A DNA stretch of 40,493 bases, from contig VAWY01000086.1 of assembly GCA_005888335.1 (NCBI GenBank), positions 1 through 40,493 of the forward strand, in the 5' to 3' direction. The notes under the pieces were generated by a model that saw only the letters and a list, made by a program, of their open reading frames with translations, ran no database searches and had not been told where the DNA came from. Below are positions 1-7,126 of the stretch, in pieces (the stretch's first letter is position 1; every line of letters starts with the position of its first letter). The DNA is from Actinomycetota bacterium (GTDB lineage Bacteria > Actinomycetota > Thermoleophilia > Solirubrobacterales > Solirubrobacteraceae). Both the position numbers and the translations under genes were made by a program.

Positions 1-169
1 CCCCGTCCGCCTTGCCCGCGCGCGGGCCGCGGCGCGTGGGCGCCTTCAGCTCTTGGGCGCGCTCCCTCATCGCGGCTCGTTCCTCGGCCGTGAATCCCTC
101 GGACGCCTTGCCGGTGGTTCTATTGGCGGACTGCTTCGTGGCCGTCTTTGCAGGCTTCCTCTCAGCCAA
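1..169 (-). CDS. DUF1801-family protein, N-terminal part (runs off the left edge)
   Basis: The 56 visible codons begin MAERKPAKTATKQSANRTTG and continue with GFTAEERAAMRERAQELK and a basic RRGPRAGKADG stretch. From family knowledge this basic N-terminal tail precedes the DUF1801 (YdhG-like, iron-chaperone-like) fold in actinobacterial proteins of about 140 residues; the domain itself lies outside the window. The TTG start at 169 is chosen because GGAGGT lies 9 nt upstream and no ATG or GTG in frame is better placed. The molecular function of these proteins is not established. The plus-strand ORF over the same bases is a shadow. Confidence 0.65.
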   Translation of the reverse strand, partial: MAERKPAKTATKQSANRTTGKASEGFTAEERAAMRERAQELKAPTRRGPRAGKADG

Positions 170-445
170 TTGCGATGCACCTCCGTGCGTGGAACGAGTC
201 CCAGCCGCTTGACCTCCGGGGATGGTAACGGCCGAACCGTTCGCGAGAACCGAGCTCGCGGGCGAGCCCCGAAGTGGTCGTCGCACCCCCGCCATGAACA
301 GGCTCGCTCGCTTGCCGTCCCGCTCGGCGTCTCCCTGTCGCTGTGGCCGGCCAACTCGAGGTTGCGGCGCTCGTCGTCGGCGAGGCCGGGTCTACGGCCG
401 GCGGAGACAGGACGATGGACGTGCCGGGCTGGTGTGGGGCCGACC

Positions 446-691
446 GTGATCGAGCGCATCCCGCCGTATCCGACGTCGTTAGCCGAGGGTGTCGCGATAG
501 ACGGCCAGGGATGCGTCCGGGTCGTCATGCGGGAGGAAGGGGGGCGGCAAGTCGTCGTCCTGGCGAGGATCTGGACCGCCAAGGCCTGGCCGAACGGCGC
601 CGACCTCGACCCCGACATGCTCTACGACCCGAGCCTCGAGCCGGCCAGCGGGCGCGGGCCCAAGGTCACGGTGCTGAGACCCGCCGCCTGA
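446..691 (+). CDS. Hypothetical 81-residue protein
   Basis: The family is not recognised. The stretch from the GTG at 446 (VIERIPPYPTSLAEGVAIDG) to the end has a plausible amino-acid balance, with a valine-rich strand-like segment (VVVLARIW) and an acidic DLDPDMLYDPSLEP segment. The frame stays open for about 390 nt upstream, but that part is arginine- and glycine-rich and looks non-coding, so the start is uncertain and no clear ribosome-binding site marks it. It is convergent with the VOC gene, with 13 nt between the stop codons. Bases 170-445 hold nothing else I can support. Confidence 0.35.
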   Translation: MIERIPPYPTSLAEGVAIDGQGCVRVVMREEGGRQVVVLARIWTAKAWPNGADLDPDMLYDPSLEPASGRGPKVTVLRPAA

Positions 692-704
692 ACGAACGTC
701 GCCC

Positions 705-1322
705 TCACGGGGCGTAGAGGCGCGTGTACGCGGCTTCGGCCGCGTCCACCTGCCGGCGAGCCTGGGCGACAGCCCATCCTCGGGTCGCGCGGTCGACGGC
801 CAGGACTGTCCACCCGCTGCCGTCCTCATCGCTCAGGTGGACGAGGAGCGTGTCCCGGTTGTGCTCGACGCGCAGCCGGTGATCGCGGTTGCCCGGCTCG
901 TGAAGCGCGCGCGGTGCCTCGGCCACGAACGAGGTCCAGCGCGTACGCGGAGGGCGCGGCGGGGCGGGTCGGTCAGCGGTGGCGAACAGCTCGACCAGGT
1001 AGCCGTCGGGATCGGCGACCTGGACACGGACGAAGGCGTAATCGTCCTGCCACTCGGCCTCCCTCACGCCGGCGTCGCGCAGCCGCTCGCGCGCACCGCG
1101 GACCTCGTCGGCGTCGTCGACTTCAAAGCCGAAGTGGTTCGTCCGGGGCAGCCCGTCCGGCACCGGGCCCTCGCTCAACGCGAGCACCGAACCGTCGGCC
1201 GATCGCAGGATCAGGAGGTGCTCGTCCTCGTGCACCCGCTCGGTGAGCCCGAAGTGCTCGCCGTAGAACGCCGCCGAAGCCGCGCGATCGCTGACGGTCA
1301 GCGCGACGTGGTTGAGCGGCAT
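705..1322 (-). CDS. VOC (glyoxalase/dioxygenase-fold) protein with an extra C-terminal domain
   Basis: Residues 1-118 form a vicinal oxygen chelate domain: LNHVALTVSD with a metal-ligand-type His at residue 5, an NHFGFEVDD strand with a second candidate His, and DPDGYLVELFA with a candidate Glu. Such proteins act on glyoxal-type or aromatic substrates or confer resistance to electrophiles; the substrate cannot be read from the sequence. Residues about 125-205 form a second unit (HRLRVEHNRDTLLVHLSDED, then GWTVLAVDRATRGWAVAQA) that looks like an independent small domain of unknown role. At 205 residues the protein is longer than a single-domain VOC protein. The ATG at 1322 is followed immediately by the VOC strand, which supports the start. 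Confidence 0.85.
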   Translation of the reverse strand: MPLNHVALTVSDRAASAAFYGEHFGLTERVHEDEHLLILRSADGSVLALSEGPVPDGLPRTNHFGFEVDDADEVRGARERLRDAGVREAEWQDDYAFVRVQVADPDGYLVELFATADRPAPPRPPRTRWTSFVAEAPRALHEPGNRDHRLRVEHNRDTLLVHLSDEDGSGWTVLAVDRATRGWAVAQARRQVDAAEAAYTRLYAP

Positions 1323-1401
1323 CGGCCGATCATGTCAGGGCGACCTGACCAGCCTCACCACGGGAAGCGGCCCCGAGGCGCAGGGCAGCGTCAGGACGAC
1401 G

Positions 1402-1407
1402 TAAGCT
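1402..1407 (+). promoter_or_regulatory. -10 box TAAGCT of the MhuD-like gene
   Basis: TAAGCT fits the actinobacterial TANNNT -10 box and ends 10 nt before the GTG start at 1418. There is no Shine-Dalgarno between them, so a leaderless transcript is expected. No convincing -35 box is visible. Confidence 0.4.
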
Positions 1408-1417
1408 GCCCGCCGCC

Positions 1418-1735
1418 GTGGTCGTGAAGATCAATGCGATCGAGGTCGCCGCCGGCCGGGGCCCTGAGCTCGAGGAGCGCTTCGCCCGCCGCGCGGCCGA
1501 GGTCGAGTCGATGCCGGGCTTCCTGGGCTTCGAGCTGCTGCGCCCGGTGGAGGGCGAGGACCGGTACTTCGTCTACACGCGGTGGGAGAGCGAGGAGGCC
1601 TTCCGCGCGTGGGTCGAGAGCCCGGCGTTCACGCGCGGCCACGCCCAGGCGGCGCGCGACAGCGGCGGCACCGTCGCGCACGGCTCGGCGCTCATGGAGT
1701 TCGAGGTCGTCCAGAAGGTCGAGCCGCCGCGCTAA
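1418..1735 (+). CDS. mhuD: MhuD/IsdG-type haem-degrading monooxygenase
   Basis: This small ferredoxin-fold (ABM) enzyme of 105 residues matches mycobacterial MhuD closely along its length as I remember it: KINAIEV at the start, PGFLGFELLRPV, EDRYFVYTRWESEEAF, and ALMEFEVV near the end. MhuD opens haem to mycobilin and releases iron in the cytoplasm. The residues expected for catalysis are present: Asn6, Trp65 and the proximal haem ligand His75. The GTG at 1418 follows a -10-like TAAGCT with no ribosome-binding site. The stop codon overlaps the end of the convergent epimerase gene by 4 nt. No haem uptake genes are adjacent, so a housekeeping role in haem turnover is inference. Confidence 0.88.
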   Translation: MVVKINAIEVAAGRGPELEERFARRAAEVESMPGFLGFELLRPVEGEDRYFVYTRWESEEAFRAWVESPAFTRGHAQAARDSGGTVAHGSALMEFEVVQKVEPPR

Positions 1736-2631
1736 GCCGCGAGCGCCGCGATCGTCGCCGGGACACCCTCCTGGGCGCTCGGGTAGCGCGGCTGCCAGCC
1801 GAGCACGCCTTTGAGCTTGGCGTTCGACGAGCGCGCGCTGCGCACGACGGCGGCGACGGCGTTCGGTCCCGCGACGAGCCGGGCGATCGCGGCCGGGATC
1901 CGCCGGGGCGGGCCGAGGCCGAGCTCGCGCGCGGTCAGCGCGAGGAAGTCGTAGCAGGTGATCGGCGCGTCGTCGGCGCAATGGAAGACCTCGCCGACCG
2001 CGGCGTCCGCTTCCGCCGCCGTCACGCAGGCGCTCGCGACGTCCTCGACGTGGACCACGTCCCAGAGGTTGTCGCCGCGCCCGATGACCGCGAAGCGCCC
2101 GGGGCCGCGCAGCCGGGCGACGAGGTCGTGGGCGTACCAGCCGCCGGGTCCGTAGACGTGCGAGGGGCGGATCACGACCGCGGGCAGCCCGGACCCGAGC
2201 ACGATGCGCTCTCCCTCCTGCTTGGAGCGCCCGTAGGGCGTCGTGACCGGGAGCGGAGCGTCCTCCGTCAGCAGCGCGCCGTGGGCGTCGCCGGTGACGA
2301 CGGTCGAGGCGAAGACGATCCGCGGACCCCCGGCCGCGAGGCACGCGTCGACGAGCCGCCGCGTGCCCTCCACGTTGACCTCGCGGATCCGGCGCTCGTC
2401 ACGCTGCGTGGCGATCTCCGCGGCGAGATGGACGACCGCGTCGGGCGCCGCCGCCACGATGCCGTCGCGCAGCCGGTCGCCGTCGGTCAGGTCGCCGGCC
2501 AGCGCCTTCGTCCCCGCCGGCTCGGAGCCCGGGCGCCGGACCAGCGCCGCCACGTCGTGGCCGCGCTCGAGCAGCTGGCGGCAGACCGCCTCGCCGACGA
2601 AGCCGCTCGCGCCGGTGACGACGACGCGCAC
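1732..2631 (-). CDS. NAD(P)-dependent epimerase/dehydratase (extended SDR)
   Basis: The 299-residue Rossmann-fold protein starts with the nucleotide-binding motif TGASGFVG (residues 6-13) and has VVHLAAE, an active-site Ser followed by YGRSK (Tyr and Lys of the SDR catalytic set), and RPSHVYGPGG in the substrate region. The family acts on nucleotide sugars, steroids or related alcohols; the substrate is not evident. It starts at a GTG 7 nt downstream of the SnoaL-like gene and is probably co-transcribed with it. The last 4 nt overlap the convergent mhuD gene. Confidence 0.88.
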   Translation of the reverse strand: MRVVVTGASGFVGEAVCRQLLERGHDVAALVRRPGSEPAGTKALAGDLTDGDRLRDGIVAAAPDAVVHLAAEIATQRDERRIREVNVEGTRRLVDACLAAGGPRIVFASTVVTGDAHGALLTEDAPLPVTTPYGRSKQEGERIVLGSGLPAVVIRPSHVYGPGGWYAHDLVARLRGPGRFAVIGRGDNLWDVVHVEDVASACVTAAEADAAVGEVFHCADDAPITCYDFLALTARELGLGPPRRIPAAIARLVAGPNAVAAVVRSARSSNAKLKGVLGWQPRYPSAQEGVPATIAALAA

Positions 2632-2638
2632 TCGAGCC

Positions 2639-3016
2639 TCAGACGCCCGCGGCCTGCAGCGCCGGGCCCATGCGCTCGGCCAGCGCCATCAGGCCCGAGG
2701 CGGGCCGGATCATGACGGTGAACTCGGCGATGCGGCCGTCGGCGTCGGCGCGAATCAGGTCTAGCCCCTGCAGCTCGCGGTCGCCGACGCGCGCCTCGAA
2801 GACGAGCCCGTGGACGCCCGCCCCCGCGAGCTCGTCGGTGTAGCGGAAGTCCTCGAAGACGCCGAAGACCGTCCGAAGGATCGTCTCGACCGTGTCGCGG
2901 CCCTGGTAGGGGCGGAAGACCGCAGGGCTGCGGAAGACCACGTCGTCGGCGAGCAGCGCGACCGCCCCGTCGAGATCGCCGCCCTCGACCGCGGTGCGAA
3001 AGGCGTGGCCGGGCAT
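2639..3016 (-). CDS. SnoaL/NTF2-fold protein
   Basis: A 125-residue protein with the alpha+beta cone layout of the NTF2/SnoaL superfamily: an N-terminal helix (FRTAVEGGDLDGAVALLADD), a VVFRSPAVFRPYQGRD segment, then antiparallel strands including VFEARVGDRELQGLDLIRAD and RIAEFTVMIRP. Members include small isomerases, hydrolases and ligand-binding proteins; no activity can be assigned. It leads a two-gene unit with the epimerase, suggesting joint use on one small molecule (inference). It is divergent from the MarR-GNAT gene, with the candidate operator between them. Confidence 0.78.
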   Translation of the reverse strand: MPGHAFRTAVEGGDLDGAVALLADDVVFRSPAVFRPYQGRDTVETILRTVFGVFEDFRYTDELAGAGVHGLVFEARVGDRELQGLDLIRADADGRIAEFTVMIRPASGLMALAERMGPALQAAGV

Positions 3017-3024
3017 CGGACGCG

Positions 3025-3030
3025 AGCCTA
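3025..3030 (-). promoter_or_regulatory. -10 box TAGGCT of the SnoaL-epimerase operon
   Basis: On the minus strand TAGGCT lies 8 nt before the ATG at 3016, with no ribosome-binding site in between, giving a probable leaderless transcript. The box partly overlaps a TATA-rich stretch (GCGTATAGGC). Confidence 0.4.
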
Positions 3031-3047
3031 TACGCGGGGCCTGGTCG

Positions 3048-3076
3048 TTGACTTTGACAAACGATCCGTTGACAAT
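3048..3076 (+). promoter_or_regulatory. Promoter and candidate MarR operator of the MarR-GNAT gene
   Basis: TTGACT (3048-3053) and GACAAT (3071-3076) are separated by 17 nt and end 8 nt before the ATG at 3085. Overlapping both boxes is an imperfect inverted repeat, TTGACAAAC at 3054-3062 and GTTGACAA at 3068-3075, with a 5-nt spacer; its arms match as TTG-CAAAC and TTG-CAAC when one base is skipped. A MarR-family repressor bound here would block its own promoter and could act on the divergent operon. The operator role is inference. Confidence 0.45.
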
Positions 3077-3084
3077 GGCGAGGC

Positions 3085-4011
3085 ATGTCGGCGGCGACGC
3101 TCGACGCCCGCGTGGCCTCGGTCCGCGCCTTCAACCGCTTCTTCACCCGCCGGATCGGCGTGCTCCAGGAGGGCCTCCTGCAGACGCCCTACTCGCTGAC
3201 CGAGGCCCGCGTCCTCTTCGAGCTCGGGCAGCGCGACACGACGGCCGTCGCGGGCCTGCGCGCCGAGCTGGGGCTCGATGCTGGCTACCTGAGCCGCCTG
3301 CTCGCCCGCCTCGAGGACGCCGGCCTCGTCGCCCGTTGGCGCTCGGAGCAGGACGCCCGCCGCCAGGAGGTCGCCCTGACCGCACGCGGCCGCGATGCCT
3401 ACGACGACCTCGACGCGCGGTCGGCGCGCGAGGTCCGCGCCCTGCTCGAGGCGCTCGGCCACGACGACCGCGACCGGCTGGTCGCGGCGATGGACGAGGT
3501 GCGGGCCGTGCTCGACGACGCGCCGCCGCCCGTCGCGTACGTCCTGCGCGCCCCCCGCGCCGGCGAGTACGGCTGGATCGTCGAGCGCCACGGCGCGCTC
3601 TACGCGCAGGAGCACGGCTGGGACGAGACCTTCGAGGCGCTCGTCGCGCGGATCGTCGCCGACCATGTCGACCGCCGCGACCCAGCGCGCGAGGCCGCCT
3701 GGATCGCCGAGCTTCGCGGGCGACCGGTGGGCTGCGTCCTGTGCGTCGCCAAGACTCGCGACACCTCACAGCTGCGCCTGCTCCTCGTCGAGCCGGCGGC
3801 ACGCGGCCTGGGTATCGGCGCGCGCCTCGTCGAGGAGTGCCTGCGCTTCGCGCGCGCCGCCGGCTACGGCGAGCTGACGCTCTGGACGAACGACGTGCTG
3901 ACCAGCGCGCGTCGGATCTACGAGCGGGCGGGGTTCGCCCTCGTCGGCGCAGAACCGCACCACAGCTTCGGTCGCGACCTCGTCGGCCAGCACTGGGCGC
4001 AGAAGCTGTAA
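3085..4011 (+). CDS. MarR-family regulator fused to a GNAT acetyltransferase
   Basis: Residues 1-145 are a MarR winged helix: LTEARVLFEL, then LGLDAGYLSRLLARLEDAGL (recognition helix) and the wing RWRSEQDARRQEVALT. Residues about 155-308 are a GNAT domain with LLLVEPAARGLGIGARLVEECL (the acetyl-CoA pyrophosphate loop), an ELTLWTNDVLTSARRIYERAGF helix-strand pair and a terminal GQHWAQKL. The order MarR then GNAT is known in actinobacteria and proteobacteria; the protein probably senses or acetylates a small compound while regulating transcription, but the substrate is unknown. It lies divergent from the SnoaL-epimerase pair, which it may control. Confidence 0.9.
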   Translation: MSAATLDARVASVRAFNRFFTRRIGVLQEGLLQTPYSLTEARVLFELGQRDTTAVAGLRAELGLDAGYLSRLLARLEDAGLVARWRSEQDARRQEVALTARGRDAYDDLDARSAREVRALLEALGHDDRDRLVAAMDEVRAVLDDAPPPVAYVLRAPRAGEYGWIVERHGALYAQEHGWDETFEALVARIVADHVDRRDPAREAAWIAELRGRPVGCVLCVAKTRDTSQLRLLLVEPAARGLGIGARLVEECLRFARAAGYGELTLWTNDVLTSARRIYERAGFALVGAEPHHSFGRDLVGQHWAQKL

Positions 4012-4022
4012 AACACCCCGTC

Positions 4023-4436
4023 ATGGATCTGCGCGAGGCGCGAGAGGCGACGGTGCGCGAGCACATGGAGTCCGAGAACCGCCACGACTTCGACGTGACG
4101 CTCGCGACGTTCCACCACCCGCGCTACGAGATCGTCCCCACCGGCGACGTCTACGACGGCCCCGAGGAGGTCGCGCGCTACTTCGCCGAGAGCCGCGCCG
4201 CCTTCCCCGACCAGCGCAACCGGCTGATCGCCCTGCACCACGCCGACGACGCGGTCGTCGCCGAGTTCGACCTGCTCGGCACCCACGAGGGCCACTTCCG
4301 CGGCGTCCCTCCCACCGGCCGCGCCTTCGAGTGCCGCTGCGTCGCGCTGTTCCTCTTCGACGACGACCGCCTCGTCTGCGAGCGCGTCTACTTCGACACC
4401 GCGACGATCCTGCGCCAGCTCGGGCTGGTCGGTTAG
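4023..4436 (+). CDS. SnoaL-like (polyketide-cyclase-fold) protein
   Basis: The 137 residues from the ATG at 4023 show the SnoaL layout: an N-terminal helix VREHMESENRHDFDVTLATF, HHPRYEIVPTGDVYDG, an FPDQRNRLIALHHADDAVVAEF strand pair, GTHEGHFRGVPPTGRAFECRC, and a final hairpin before a C-terminal helix. Related proteins are ester cyclases or proteins of unknown function. It begins 11 nt after the MarR-GNAT stop; the sequence TAAAAC 8 nt before the ATG could give its own leaderless start, or it may be co-transcribed. Confidence 0.82.
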   Translation: MDLREAREATVREHMESENRHDFDVTLATFHHPRYEIVPTGDVYDGPEEVARYFAESRAAFPDQRNRLIALHHADDAVVAEFDLLGTHEGHFRGVPPTGRAFECRCVALFLFDDDRLVCERVYFDTATILRQLGLVG

Positions 4437-4441
4437 GTCGA

Positions 4442-4930
4442 TCACGCCTCGTGCCCCGGCGCGATGTGCCGGGCGCGATGGAACGTCAGCGCGTCGCCCG
4501 TCGCGCCGTGCTCCGCGGCGACCGGGTCGAGCAGGAACGCGACGTGGTCGCCCGCGTCGACGCGCTCGAGCACTCGGCCGACGAACCAGCTCGGGCAGTC
4601 GGCCAGGATCGGCACGCCCTCCGGCCCGTCGCGCCACGCCGCGCGCGCGAACTTGTCGACCTCGTCGCCGGTCTCGCCGCCGAAGAGCTCGGCGAGCGCG
4701 ACCGCCGCGGCGGGCACGACGTGGACGCCGAGCGCGCGCGCCGCGCAGGCGACCCGGTAGGTCCGGTTGGTGCGCGACACGCAGACCAGGAAGCGCGCGG
4801 GGTCGATGCTCGTCTGCGTCGCGAAGCCGACCAGGCAGCCCGCCCGCTCGCCGCCGGCCGCCGCGGTGACGATGAACATCGGGTAGTCGAGGTCGCCGGC
4901 GACCGCGTCGAACGCCTCGAGCCCGCTCAC
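4442..4930 (-). CDS. Flavin reductase-like (FMN-binding) protein
   Basis: The 162-residue protein fits the flavin-reductase-like split-barrel family: DYPMFIVTAAAGGERAGCLV near the start, TQTSIDPARFLVCVSRTNRTY (a phosphate/isoalloxazine-binding region in this family), and VGRVLERVDAGDHVAFLL. Such enzymes use NAD(P)H to reduce FMN or FAD, often for a partner monooxygenase. No monooxygenase partner is adjacent. The GTG start at 4930 lies 8 nt after TAGGGT and has no ribosome-binding site. The gene converges on the preceding SnoaL-like gene with a 5-nt gap. Confidence 0.85.
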   Translation of the reverse strand: MSGLEAFDAVAGDLDYPMFIVTAAAGGERAGCLVGFATQTSIDPARFLVCVSRTNRTYRVACAARALGVHVVPAAAVALAELFGGETGDEVDKFARAAWRDGPEGVPILADCPSWFVGRVLERVDAGDHVAFLLDPVAAEHGATGDALTFHRARHIAPGHEA

Positions 4931-4938
4931 GCGCGACG

Positions 4939-4944
4939 ACCCTA
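4939..4944 (-). promoter_or_regulatory. -10 box TAGGGT of the flavin reductase gene
   Basis: On the minus strand TAGGGT is followed after 8 nt by the GTG start at 4930, giving the same spacing as other probable leaderless genes in this window. Confidence 0.4.
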
Positions 4945-4993
4945 CCCGGCCCGCCGGGCGCCTCCCGCGGCGCCCGGCTACCGCTCCTCCCGA

Positions 4994-5482
4994 TCAGGCG
5001 GCGATGGGCTCGGGCTCGGGGCGCCCGGCGCGTCCGGCCACCGCGCGCGGCGCCACGACGTGGGTCACCGGCAGGCCGGTGGCGCGCTCGACGCGGTGCG
5101 GCAGGCACAGCCGCAGCCAGCGCGAGAACCGGCGCGGCAGCGTGCAGACGATGATCTCGGCGAACGCGCCGAAGTTCACCGCATCGAGCACGGCGGCCAG
5201 CGGGTCGGGCGAGCCCAGGCGGATGTCGTCCACCCACAGGCCGCTCTCGCGCAGCCGCTCGTCCGCGGCGCGCATCTGGCGCCGCGCCTCGGGGACCCCG
5301 GCCGACATGTCCGCCGCCCACGCGAGCCCGCTGGGGGTGGCGGGCACCACGAGCGTGAAGCGCGCCGGGCCGCGCGCCGCCCGAGCGCGCAGCGCCTCCA
5401 GGACCTCATCCGTGGCCGCCGTGCGGTTGGCAACGACGAGAACGCGCTCTGCCTGGCTGGCCAGGCCGCTCAGCTGGGACAT
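4994..5482 (-). CDS. Universal-stress-protein-like alpha/beta protein
   Basis: From the ATG at 5482 the protein has 162 residues. It shows alternating strands and helices of the Usp/adenine nucleotide alpha-hydrolase fold: RVLVVANRTAATDEVLEAL, RFTLVVPATP, a long charged helix, then GSPDPLAAVLDAVNFGAFAEIIVCTLP and a C-terminal GLPVTHVVAP strand. The GxxG-9-GS/T ATP motif of classical UspA proteins is not evident, so nucleotide binding is unproven. This start is preferred over the one at 5572 because GGAGGG lies about 12 nt upstream and homology-like sequence begins there. It lies just downstream of the peptidase gene, where efp is common in other genomes. Confidence 0.72.
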   Translation of the reverse strand: MSQLSGLASQAERVLVVANRTAATDEVLEALRARAARGPARFTLVVPATPSGLAWAADMSAGVPEARRQMRAADERLRESGLWVDDIRLGSPDPLAAVLDAVNFGAFAEIIVCTLPRRFSRWLRLCLPHRVERATGLPVTHVVAPRAVAGRAGRPEPEPIAA

Positions 5483-5603
5483 GGCGGGGAACCACCCTCC
5501 GTCCGTGGAACTGTGTTGTCGCGGAACTACCCGCCGGAAAGCGGATCGCATGCCCGCGCCCGCCTCGTACATCCGTCCAGCCGGCGTAACCGGCGGCGGC
5601 GAC

Positions 5604-6677
5604 TCAGGCGACGGTCACGAGCTCCTTCGGGTAGCTGCTGAGGACCTCGTGGCCGTCCTCGGTGACCGCGACGAGGTCCTCGATGCGCACGCCGACCGCC
5701 CGCGGCACGTAGACGCCGGGCTCGACCGTGACGACCTGGCCCGCCTGCAGCGTCGTGCTCGACGTCGTCGCCAGCCGCGGGCCCTCGTGGACCTCCAGCC
5801 CGACGCCGTGGCCGAGCCCGTGGCCGAAGTGCTCGGCGTGGCCGGCGCGGGCGATGATGTCGCGGGCCACGGCGTCGACGTCGCGGCCGGTCGGGCCCGG
5901 CCGCACCGCGGCCAGCGCCTCCGCCTGCGCGCGGGCGACGAGGTCGTAGACCTCGCGGTCGCGGCCGTCGAGCTCGCCGGTGGCGAACGTGCGCGTGCAG
6001 TCCGAGCAGTAGCCGTCCAGGCGGCAGCCCCAGTCGATGACGACGAGCGTGCCCGCCGGGATCTCGCGGTCGCGCGGCTGCGCGTGGGGCAGCGCGCCGT
6101 GCTCGCCGGCGGCGACGATCGGCGGGAAGCTCACCGCCTCCGCGCCGAGCCGCCGCTGGGTGAACTCGAGGTCGAGCGCGACCTCGCGCTCGGTGCGCCC
6201 GGCGAGGCCGCGCTCGAGAACGTCGCGCAGCGCCTCGTCGGCCAGGCGCGCCGCCGCCCGGATGCGGTCGATCTCCCCCGCGTCCTTGATCGCGCGCAGG
6301 TCCTCGACCACGCCGCCCGCGGCGACGAGCTCGACGTCGTCGCGCACGAGCTCGCGCAGGTGCTCGTGCGACTTGACCGCCAGGTGGGCGTCGTCGAAGC
6401 CGATCCGCAGCTCGACGCCTTCGGGCACGGCGCGGGCCACGCCGGCCAGCAGGTCGTTGGAGGCGATCTGGCGGTCCCAGTCGGGCACCTCTTCAGCCGA
6501 CTGGCTCAGGTAGCGGAAGTCGGTGAGGAACGTCCGCTGCTCTGGCCCCACGAGCGCGGCGGCGTTGGTCCCGGTGAAGCCGGTGAGGTAGCGGACGTTG
6601 ACCAGCTCGGTGACCAGCAGCAGGTCGAGCTCGCGCTCGCGCACCTGGTCGAGCAGGCGCTCGACGCGCTCGCTCAT
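5604..6677 (-). CDS. M24 metallopeptidase, Xaa-Pro dipeptidase/aminopeptidase type
   Basis: The 357-residue protein has a creatinase N-terminal domain (VRYLTGFTGTNAAALV, FLTDFRYLSQS) and a pita-bread catalytic domain from about residue 130. The five metal ligands are visible: Asp in VIDWGCRLDGY, Asp in SDCTRTF, His in HFGHGLGHGVGLEVHEGP, Glu in VTVEPGVYVP and Glu in GVRIEDLVAVTEDG. It removes N-terminal residues before proline or cleaves Xaa-Pro dipeptides in the cytoplasm. Its ATG overlaps the aroQ stop as ATGA, so it is the last gene of the aroC-aroKB-aroQ unit. In many actinobacteria efp follows; here it does not. Confidence 0.92.
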   Translation of the reverse strand: MSERVERLLDQVRERELDLLLVTELVNVRYLTGFTGTNAAALVGPEQRTFLTDFRYLSQSAEEVPDWDRQIASNDLLAGVARAVPEGVELRIGFDDAHLAVKSHEHLRELVRDDVELVAAGGVVEDLRAIKDAGEIDRIRAAARLADEALRDVLERGLAGRTEREVALDLEFTQRRLGAEAVSFPPIVAAGEHGALPHAQPRDREIPAGTLVVIDWGCRLDGYCSDCTRTFATGELDGRDREVYDLVARAQAEALAAVRPGPTGRDVDAVARDIIARAGHAEHFGHGLGHGVGLEVHEGPRLATTSSTTLQAGQVVTVEPGVYVPRAVGVRIEDLVAVTEDGHEVLSSYPKELVTVA

Positions 6678-7126
6678 CGCCCGAGCTCCGGGCCGAGCCG
6701 CTCGAGCGCCGTGCGGTAGCCCTCCGGCCCCTCGCCGCTCACCGTGGCCAGGCACAGCTCGCTGATGACCGACACGCGCCGCCACGGCTCGCGGCTGGCG
6801 ACGTCCGACAGGTGGACCTCGACGGTGGGCAGCGCGGCGATCTCCAGCGCGTCGCGGATCGCGTAGGAGTAGTGCGTCCACGCGCCCGGATTGAGGACGA
6901 TCCCGTCGGCGATGCCGTCGAGGCGGTGCAGGTGCTCGACGAACTCGTCCTCGGCGTTGGTCTGGAAGAAGCGCGCGTACAGCCCCAGCTCGCGGGCGTA
7001 GCCTTCGATCCGCAGCTCGAGCTGGGCATAGGTGATCGTCCCGTAGTGCTGCGCCGGCCGGCGGCCGAGCTGGTCGAGGTTGACGCCGTGCATGACCTCG
7101 ACGCGGTTGTGCGACCCGGCGCTCAT
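6674..7126 (-). CDS. aroQ: 3-Dehydroquinate dehydratase, type II
   Basis: Type II dehydroquinases are dodecameric, about 150 residues long, and make 3-dehydroshikimate in the shikimate pathway. Visible here (150 residues from the ATG at 7126) are MHGVNLDQLGRRPAQHYG with the loop Arg and catalytic Tyr, FFQTNAEDEFVEHLH, NPGAWTHYSYAIRDAL with Asn and His of the active site, and VEVHLSDVASREPWRR. HGVNL and LSDV differ slightly from the usual HGPNL and LSNI. Both ends overlap neighbours by 4 nt (ATGA), consistent with translational coupling to aroKB and the M24 peptidase. Confidence 0.93.
   Translation of the reverse strand: MSAGSHNRVEVMHGVNLDQLGRRPAQHYGTITYAQLELRIEGYARELGLYARFFQTNAEDEFVEHLHRLDGIADGIVLNPGAWTHYSYAIRDALEIAALPTVEVHLSDVASREPWRRVSVISELCLATVSGEGPEGYRTALERLGPELGR

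Noticed and set aside
12..691. Plus-strand ORFs at the left edge
   Set aside because: The first is antisense to the DUF1801 gene. The longer one is only convincing from 446 onward, so only that part is annotated.
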